Assembly (NCBI GenBank): GCA_023663205.1
Contig: JAMPHX010000062.1
Coordinates: 1 to 8,024 of the forward strand
DNA length: 8,024 nt
Origin: Corallococcus sp.
Lineage (GTDB): Bacteria; Bacillota; Clostridia; Christensenellales; CAG-314
Direction of reading: 5' to 3'
A program made the translations under genes and the position numbers. Below, one piece after another: positions 5,704 through 8,024 of this stretch. The notes beneath the pieces were generated by a model. It did not search any database. It was not told the DNA's origin and saw nothing but the letters and a program-made list of their open reading frames with translations. The first letter of the stretch is position 1. The number at the start of each line of letters is the position of its first letter.

Positions 5704-6043
5704 CGTGACGCGGTCTGCCGCGCTTGCGCTTTTGCGGCGCAAAGCGTTCCAATACTTCTTCGTCGGATAAATACTCTTTGTGGTATTTGCCGTCGTCCCA
5801 CAGACGGTAACGGAATATGCTTGCGCTTGCCGGCAATTGCTTCCGCTTATTCTGCCTCAACATCTCTTTTGCGGCGGTTGCGCCTTTTGCCGGCTTACGC
5901 CGCAAAGTCAATGCGTCGAATATTTCCGACAGCGGCAAGTCTTTATGCTTTACCACCTCGGCGAACGGCTGCACCGCCCGTTCGAGGAAATTCTCCGACA
6001 ACCGCTTGCGCGCTTCCCCTTTCTTGATTATGTTGATGTTCAT
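5699..6043 (-). CDS. Basic protein with AT-hook-like tail (114 aa)
   Basis: No family is recognised. It is Lys/Arg-rich, with a helical N-terminal half (EARKRLSENFLERAVQPFAEVV). The second half is IFRYRLWDDGKYHKEYLSDEEVLERF, ending in KRKRGRPRHV. RGRPR matches the AT-hook core that binds the minor groove of AT-rich DNA, so a DNA-binding role is plausible. A G-rich ribosome site (AGGGGGG) lies about 7 bases before the ATG. It is the first gene behind the leftward promoter at 6104-6075, the position where an early regulator or Cro-like antagonist is often found. Its stop is within the border of repeat D, so the last residues could come from the element. Confidence 0.7.
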   Translation of the reverse strand: MNINIIKKGEARKRLSENFLERAVQPFAEVVKHKDLPLSEIFDALTLRRKPAKGATAAKEMLRQNKRKQLPASASIFRYRLWDDGKYHKEYLSDEEVLERFAPQKRKRGRPRHV

Positions 6044-6059
6044 AGTATTCCCCCCTCAC

Positions 6060-6127
6060 ACACGTTTTGCGTGTATTATAATACACGCTTTCCGTGTATG
6101 TCAAGACATTTACACGTTTTTCGTGTA
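6060..6127. promoter_or_regulatory. Three operators, ACACG-N5-CGTGT
   Basis: Three inverted repeats lie between divergent genes: ACACG-N5-CGTGT at 6060-6074, ATACACG-N5-CGTGTAT at 6081-6099 and TACACG-N5-CGTGTA at 6111-6127. The first two overlap the leftward promoter; the third overlaps the -10 of the rightward repressor promoter. The 70-aa XRE protein encoded at 6138 is the likely ligand. Confidence 0.8.
6075..6104 (-). promoter_or_regulatory. Leftward sigma-A-like promoter of the left operon
   Basis: TTGACA (6104..6099), an 18-bp spacer and TATAAT (6080..6075) read leftward, both hexamers matching consensus. The start of transcription would be near 6068, about 25 bases before the ATG at 6043. 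The spacer contains one operator palindrome and another adjoins the -10, so repression is expected. Confidence 0.8.
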
Positions 6128-6131
6128 TAAT
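6103..6131 (+). promoter_or_regulatory. Rightward repressor promoter, probably leaderless
   Basis: TATAAT (6126-6131) is preceded at 17 bp by AAGACA (6103-6108), a 4/6 match to TTGACA. The ATG at 6138 lies 6 bases after the -10, where transcription normally begins, and no ribosome site precedes it. A leaderless mRNA is therefore likely, as for lambda cI from PRM. Confidence 0.55.
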
Positions 6132-6137
6132 TGATAT

Positions 6138-6350
6138 ATGAATACATTAACTTTCGGCAATAATCTCAGACTTGCTCTAACTACACAGAACAAAACCCAA
6201 AAGCAACTTGCTACTTATTTAGGGACATCACAACAAACAATTAGTCGTTGGTTGCAGGGTATCAATGAGCCCAGTCTTGCTACATTGCTTCAAATATGCG
6301 AATTTCTAAATGAAACTCCTAATACTCTGCTTGGGTATTCCGATATTTGA
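6138..6350 (+). CDS. XRE-family repressor (70 aa)
   Basis: A compact single-domain lambda-repressor-like protein. The helix-turn-helix is at about residues 22-42 (KQLATYLGTSQQTISRWLQG), followed by the family's closing helices (SLATLLQICEFLNETPNTLLGY). It lacks a dimerisation or protease domain, as do other minimal XRE regulators. It faces the leftward operon across three palindromic operators, two of which cover that operon's promoter and one its own -10. That layout suggests it represses the operon and autoregulates. The ATG coincides with the predicted transcription start. Confidence 0.9.
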   Translation: MNTLTFGNNLRLALTTQNKTQKQLATYLGTSQQTISRWLQGINEPSLATLLQICEFLNETPNTLLGYSDI

Positions 6351-6363
6351 AGGTAAATTATGA

Positions 6364-6447
6364 TTACAATTGATAACATTAGAATTTGCAAATCTTTGCA
6401 AAGTCCTTGATGTAGACGCAAACGACATTCTTTGCATTGGCAACTAA
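6364..6447 (+). pseudogene. C-terminal fragment of an XRE regulator
   Basis: An open frame without a start codon reads TLEFANLCKVLDVDANDIL, then CIGN and TAA. This is the usual closing part of small XRE repressors (LE, then L, then LCKVLDV, then D-I-L). The helix-turn-helix half is missing; the frame opens at a TGA (6361-6363) just after the preceding repressor. I read it as the remains of a deleted or replaced repressor gene. Confidence 0.6.
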
Positions 6448-6472
6448 ATTTGCGATTTATTTATATCGATAC

Positions 6473-6501
6473 TTGACAGTTTTTAGCCTCTGTGCTAATA
6501 T
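6473..6501 (+). promoter_or_regulatory. Strong rightward promoter with no protein gene behind it
   Basis: TTGACA (6473-6478), a 17-bp spacer and TAATAT (6496-6501) preceded by TGC, an extended -10. No rightward open frame with a ribosome site follows; the next genes point the other way. Transcription would start near 6508, exactly where a self-complementary stretch begins. Confidence 0.7.
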
Positions 6502-6507
6502 TTCTTT

Positions 6508-6616
6508 AAATAACGGCGACTTTATACAAGCAAAGTTTTTGTTTTGAGTTTGGCAAAACCTTTGAAAGTCACGGCTGATGTTCTTATGAGCGTTTGGCAC
6601 TACCCGTTATTTTTTT
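6508..6616 (+). ncRNA. Candidate structured small RNA, about 105-110 nt
   Basis: The ends are complementary: AAATAACGG (6508-6516) with CCGTTATTT (6604-6612). Inside is a long interrupted hairpin: GACTTT (6518-6523) with AAAGTC (6565-6570), CAAAG (6531-6535) with CTTTG (6560-6564), and GTTTTG (6541-6546) with CAAAAC (6554-6559), loop AGTTTGG. Bulges ATACAAG and TTTTT lie on the 5' side only. A 7-T run follows (6610-6616). The predicted start site of the promoter at 6473-6501 falls at its first base. I do not recognise it as a known RNA family. The final T-run overlaps the end of the leftward Lys-rich gene, so it could also form a convergent terminator. Confidence 0.6.
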
Positions 6617-6891
6617 GTTATCTTACGCTTTTTTTCGATATACTTCTGTTTTGCTTTTTCTCCGACTTCATTTGCTTTATTGAAGTCTTTGAGTGTCATT
6701 TTTCCTTTACGCGCATTTGAATATTCTTCTTTGGGTGCTACCGTTCCTTGACGCCGCATATACGAAGTTTTGCCGTCGCTTAAAGGACTTTGTTCCAAAA
6801 GATAATTTGTACCGCCACTATTTGCGCCTTTTTTCTTCTTTACGGTAACGTCAACAGATTTCGATTTATTTGCTTTACCTGCTTTTTTCAT
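6607..6891 (-). CDS. Lys-rich small protein of unknown function (94 aa)
   Basis: Very basic: Lys clusters at both ends (KKAGKANKSKS, VKKKKG, KKRKITKK) flank a Gly/Ser/Thr-rich middle (ANSGGTNYLLEQSPLSDG). There is no membrane segment or recognised domain, and much of it looks disordered. Nucleic-acid binding is a plausible guess from charge alone. It starts one base after the stop of the leftward XRE gene, with GAGGTGG inside that gene's 3' end, so the two form a coupled pair. It could be the second component of a small regulatory or toxin-antitoxin-like unit, but no toxin motif is seen. Confidence 0.65.
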   Translation of the reverse strand: MKKAGKANKSKSVDVTVKKKKGANSGGTNYLLEQSPLSDGKTSYMRRQGTVAPKEEYSNARKGKMTLKDFNKANEVGEKAKQKYIEKKRKITKK

Positions 6892-6892
6892 C

Positions 6893-7108
6893 TCACTCCA
6901 CCTCGAACAATTGCATTACTTCCTCAAAAGTCAGCCCGCAATCTTTCGCGAAGCGTTTGAGCGTGTAGACATTAGGCTCGGCTTTCGTATAAAGCCATTT
7001 GCTTATTGTGGCATTGGAAACGCCGATTAAAGTTGCAAACTCGCTTTTCTGCATTTGCATTTTGCTTTTTATAAACTTGTCTAACTTCTTTCTTACAATT
7101 TTTTGCAT
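6893..7108 (-). CDS. XRE-family regulator, Cro-like position (71 aa)
   Basis: A small lambda-repressor-like DNA-binding protein with the helix-turn-helix at about residues 20-42 (KSEFATLIGVSNATISKWLY), followed by VYTLKRFAKDCGLTFEEVMQLFEVE. It is transcribed divergently from the 65-aa XRE gene at 7226, from TTGACA-17-TATTAT (7170-7142), and is followed at once by the Lys-rich gene. The divergent pair suggests a mutual-repression switch. Its first 24 codons and about 16 bases upstream are duplicated at 7428-7517 with two differences. Confidence 0.88.
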   Translation of the reverse strand: MQKIVRKKLDKFIKSKMQMQKSEFATLIGVSNATISKWLYTKAEPNVYTLKRFAKDCGLTFEEVMQLFEVE

Positions 7109-7124
7109 TGTTGTACCCTGCGTG
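7035..7124. repeat. 90-bp direct repeat, copy 1 (functional)
   Basis: It covers the ribosome site and first 24 codons of the leftward XRE gene. It matches 7428-7517 at 88 of 90 positions; the differences are C/T in TTTTCTGC and A/G in TTACAATT. Confidence 0.9.
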
Positions 7125-7191
7125 GTCTATTATTGTAGACTATAATAGTCTAAATTTCTGGACTTGTCAATAAAATAGTCTAAATTTCTGG
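7123..7191. promoter_or_regulatory. Operator region of the second XRE switch
   Basis: Repeated TAGTCTA/TAGACTA half-sites occur at 7136-7142, 7146-7152 and 7176-7182, with a variant TGGTCTA at 7123-7129. They form two palindromes, GTCTA-N6-TAGAC (7125-7140) and AGACTAT-A-ATAGTCT (7137-7151). An 18-bp direct repeat AATAGTCTAAATTTCTGG sits at 7144-7161 and 7174-7191, exactly 30 bp apart, overlapping the leftward promoter and abutting the rightward -10. Confidence 0.7.
7142..7170 (-). promoter_or_regulatory. Leftward promoter of the XRE/Lys-rich pair
   Basis: TTGACA (7170..7165), a 17-bp spacer and TATTAT (7147..7142). The start would be near 7135, giving a leader of about 27 bases. The operator repeats overlap it. 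Confidence 0.75.
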
Positions 7192-7197
7192 TATAAT
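7189..7197 (+). promoter_or_regulatory. Rightward extended -10 promoter
   Basis: TGG followed by TATAAT (7192-7197) forms an extended -10. There is no good -35 at 17 bp; TTGTCA (7164-7169) is too far at 22 bp. It would drive the XRE gene at 7226 and abuts the second 18-bp operator repeat. Confidence 0.6.
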
Positions 7198-7225
7198 ATT
7201 GGAAAAATGAGTGAGGTTCAGCCTT

Positions 7226-7423
7226 ATGTTTGCAAATAGACTTTCAAAAGTGCTTAGTGATTACAAAATTTCAATGTACAAATTATCAAAAGAACTTAAA
7301 CTAAACAAACAAACCGTTATAAATTGGTGTACGGGTATTTATGAGCCGAAAGCCTCGCAAATTGCAATAATATGCCGATATTTAGATGTTTCCGCTGATT
7401 ATCTTCTTGGACTTACCGATTAG
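7226..7423 (+). CDS. XRE-family repressor (65 aa)
   Basis: A minimal lambda-repressor-like protein: MFANRLSKVLSDYKIS, helix-turn-helix MYKLSKELKLNKQTVINWCTG (about residues 17-37), then SQIAIICRYLDVSADYLLGL, the typical end of this family. I choose the ATG at 7226 (GAGG 9 bases upstream) over the in-frame GTG at 7211, which lies across that ribosome site. It is divergent from the XRE gene at 7108 and the two share an operator-rich promoter region, so they likely form a bistable switch. It is flanked on both sides by copies of a 90-bp direct repeat; recombination between them would delete it. Confidence 0.88.
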   Translation: MFANRLSKVLSDYKISMYKLSKELKLNKQTVINWCTGIYEPKASQIAIICRYLDVSADYLLGLTD

Positions 7424-7501
7424 TTAGGCAAACTCGCTTTTTTGCATTTGCATTTTGCTTTTTATAAACTTGTCTAACTTCTTTCTTACGATTTTTTGCA
7501 T
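7424..7501 (-). pseudogene. Truncated duplicate of the leftward XRE gene (25 codons)
   Basis: The first 25 residues (MQKIVRKKLDKFIKSKMQMQ, then KSEFA) match the start of the XRE gene at 7108, then TAA follows. The helix-turn-helix is lost. The reading ends directly against the stop of the rightward repressor (7421-7423), marking the recombination junction. Its upstream promoter (7593-7565) looks intact, so it may still be transcribed as a short peptide or antisense leader. Confidence 0.75.
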
Positions 7502-7517
7502 TGTTGTACCCTGCGTG
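7428..7517. repeat. 90-bp direct repeat, copy 2
   Basis: Second copy of 7035-7124, in the same orientation, with two substitutions. Upstream of it the sequence departs completely from copy 1: a different promoter and different operators. Confidence 0.9.
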
Positions 7518-7539
7518 ATTTACATAATCTTTACATAAC

Positions 7540-7616
7540 TACGATTTAGCCGTAATTATACATAATAATACTACGGCAATATCGTAAAGTCAATACAAAA
7601 TTACGATTTTGTCGTA
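7540..7616. promoter_or_regulatory. Three operators, TACGAT-N3-GYCGTA
   Basis: Three 15-bp sites: TACGATTTAGCCGTA (7540-7554), TACGGCAATATCGTA (7572-7586, opposite orientation) and TACGATTTTGTCGTA (7602-7616). Centres are 32 and 30 bp apart. The middle site fills the spacer of the leftward promoter, and the third overlaps the rightward -10. The 114-aa XRE protein at 7643 is the likely ligand. Confidence 0.8.
7565..7593 (-). promoter_or_regulatory. Leftward promoter facing the truncated XRE copy
   Basis: TTGACT (7593..7588), a 17-bp spacer and TATTAT (7570..7565). Same design as the promoter at 7170-7142. It now leads only into a 25-codon remnant and then antisense into the 65-aa XRE gene. 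Confidence 0.65.
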
Positions 7617-7620
7617 TAAT
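7615..7620 (+). promoter_or_regulatory. Rightward -10 for the 114-aa XRE gene
   Basis: TATAAT at 7615-7620 overlaps the third operator (7602-7616). The -35 region is weak (AATACA near 7592-7597). Transcription would start near 7627, just ahead of GAGGTG (7633-7638) and the ATG at 7643. Confidence 0.55.
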
Positions 7621-7642
7621 TTTAAACAAAATGAGGTGAAAT

Positions 7643-7987
7643 ATGGTAAAAATCAGAGAATTAAGAAAAGAAAAAGGACTGACACAACAAGAATTAGCAA
7701 AAAAAATAAATGTATCCTTACAAACTATCAGTGGATATGAAACAGGATATGCACAACCCCCAATTGATATTTTAATCAAAATTGCACAAGAATTTCATAC
7801 TTCCACAGACTACTTGCTCGGATTAACAGACGATGACATTAGAGGCGGTTTTACAGCGTTTAACAATCTTTCGGCGGGCGAACAAGAATTAGTTATGCTG
7901 TACAAGGAAATCGGCTTAAAACTCGGCGCAGAGGCGCAAAACGGTTTACTGACTTACGCAAGATACATTGCAAGCAATAAAAAATAA
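7643..7987 (+). CDS. XRE-family repressor with C-terminal extension (114 aa)
   Basis: A classic lambda-repressor-like DNA-binding domain: IRELRKEKGLTQQELAKKIN (residues about 4-23), VSLQTISGYETGYAQPPIDIL (about 24-44), then FHTSTDYLLGLTDD (about 52-65). A C-terminal part of about 45 residues follows (LSAGEQELVMLYKEIGLKLG, then GLLTYARYIASNKK), probably a helical dimerisation segment; there is no RecA-type autoprotease domain. GAGGTG lies directly upstream. It is expected to act on the three TACGAT-type operators in front of it. The open frame is clean and more A-rich than the left-hand genes. About 37 AT-rich bases follow to the window end, with no clear terminator. Confidence 0.93.
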   Translation: MVKIRELRKEKGLTQQELAKKINVSLQTISGYETGYAQPPIDILIKIAQEFHTSTDYLLGLTDDDIRGGFTAFNNLSAGEQELVMLYKEIGLKLGAEAQNGLLTYARYIASNKK

Positions 7988-8024
7988 TATCTTTACAAAT
8001 TCTTTACATTACAGATACAATTTG

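Noticed and set aside
9..6134. Many rightward open frames across the left part
   Set aside because: They lie opposite well-started leftward genes, lack ribosome sites and give Cys/Leu/Arg-rich nonsense-like proteins.
6508..6612. Candidate RNA read as a MITE with 9-bp terminal inverted repeats
   Set aside because: No convincing target-site duplication flanks it, and the promoter start site and T-run fit an RNA better; a transposon-derived origin is not excluded.

Overview
The window looks like an accessory or mobile-element region from a Gram-positive Clostridia-type (Bacillota) genome. Supporting signs are AGGAGG-type ribosome binding sites before nearly every gene, sigma-A-like promoters, small XRE repressors and an HTH_36-type replication protein. 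This assignment is inference; no rRNA, tRNA or core marker is present. No integrase, capsid or portal gene is visible, so prophage, phage-plasmid or integrated plasmid cannot be told apart.

Left part (about 7-6043): every gene reads leftward (minus strand) in short clusters with tiny gaps or ATGA overlaps. In transcription order they are: a basic protein with an AT-hook-like tail (6043-5699); a NUMOD4/HNH endonuclease (5573-5238) coupled to a short ORF resembling the start of a phage terminase small subunit; a coupled trio of a Cys-rich 58-aa peptide, a 117-aa and a 79-aa unknown (4953-4191); a helix-turn-helix replication-initiator-like protein (4073-3237) that carries iteron-like palindromes and an AT-rich tract inside its own gene; and three membrane-anchored unknown proteins (3070-116). 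Each of these five modules is followed, at its stop codon, by a copy of a 100-115 bp element made of two adjacent imperfect hairpins. All five copies have the same orientation, so the region has a gene-cassette-like layout: module, element, module, element.

Right part (about 6044-8024): visibly more AT-rich and dominated by small XRE regulators. Three divergent switch modules follow one another (around 6060-6131, 7123-7197 and 7540-7620). Each has a rightward repressor-like gene, a leftward promoter and its own set of operator-like repeats. The first switch controls the leftward operon, and its repressor mRNA is probably leaderless. The second drives an XRE gene plus a Lys-rich 94-aa protein. 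The third faces only a truncated copy of the leftward XRE gene, left by a 90-bp direct duplication. Between the first two switches lie a fragment of a further XRE gene and a promoter followed by a highly self-complementary stretch ending in a T-tract (6508-6616), a candidate structured small RNA.

The simplest reading is an immunity and early-control region on the right that governs a leftward early operon on the left, with heavy module exchange at both ends. The five-copy double-hairpin element and the 6508-6616 RNA are the least explained structures here.
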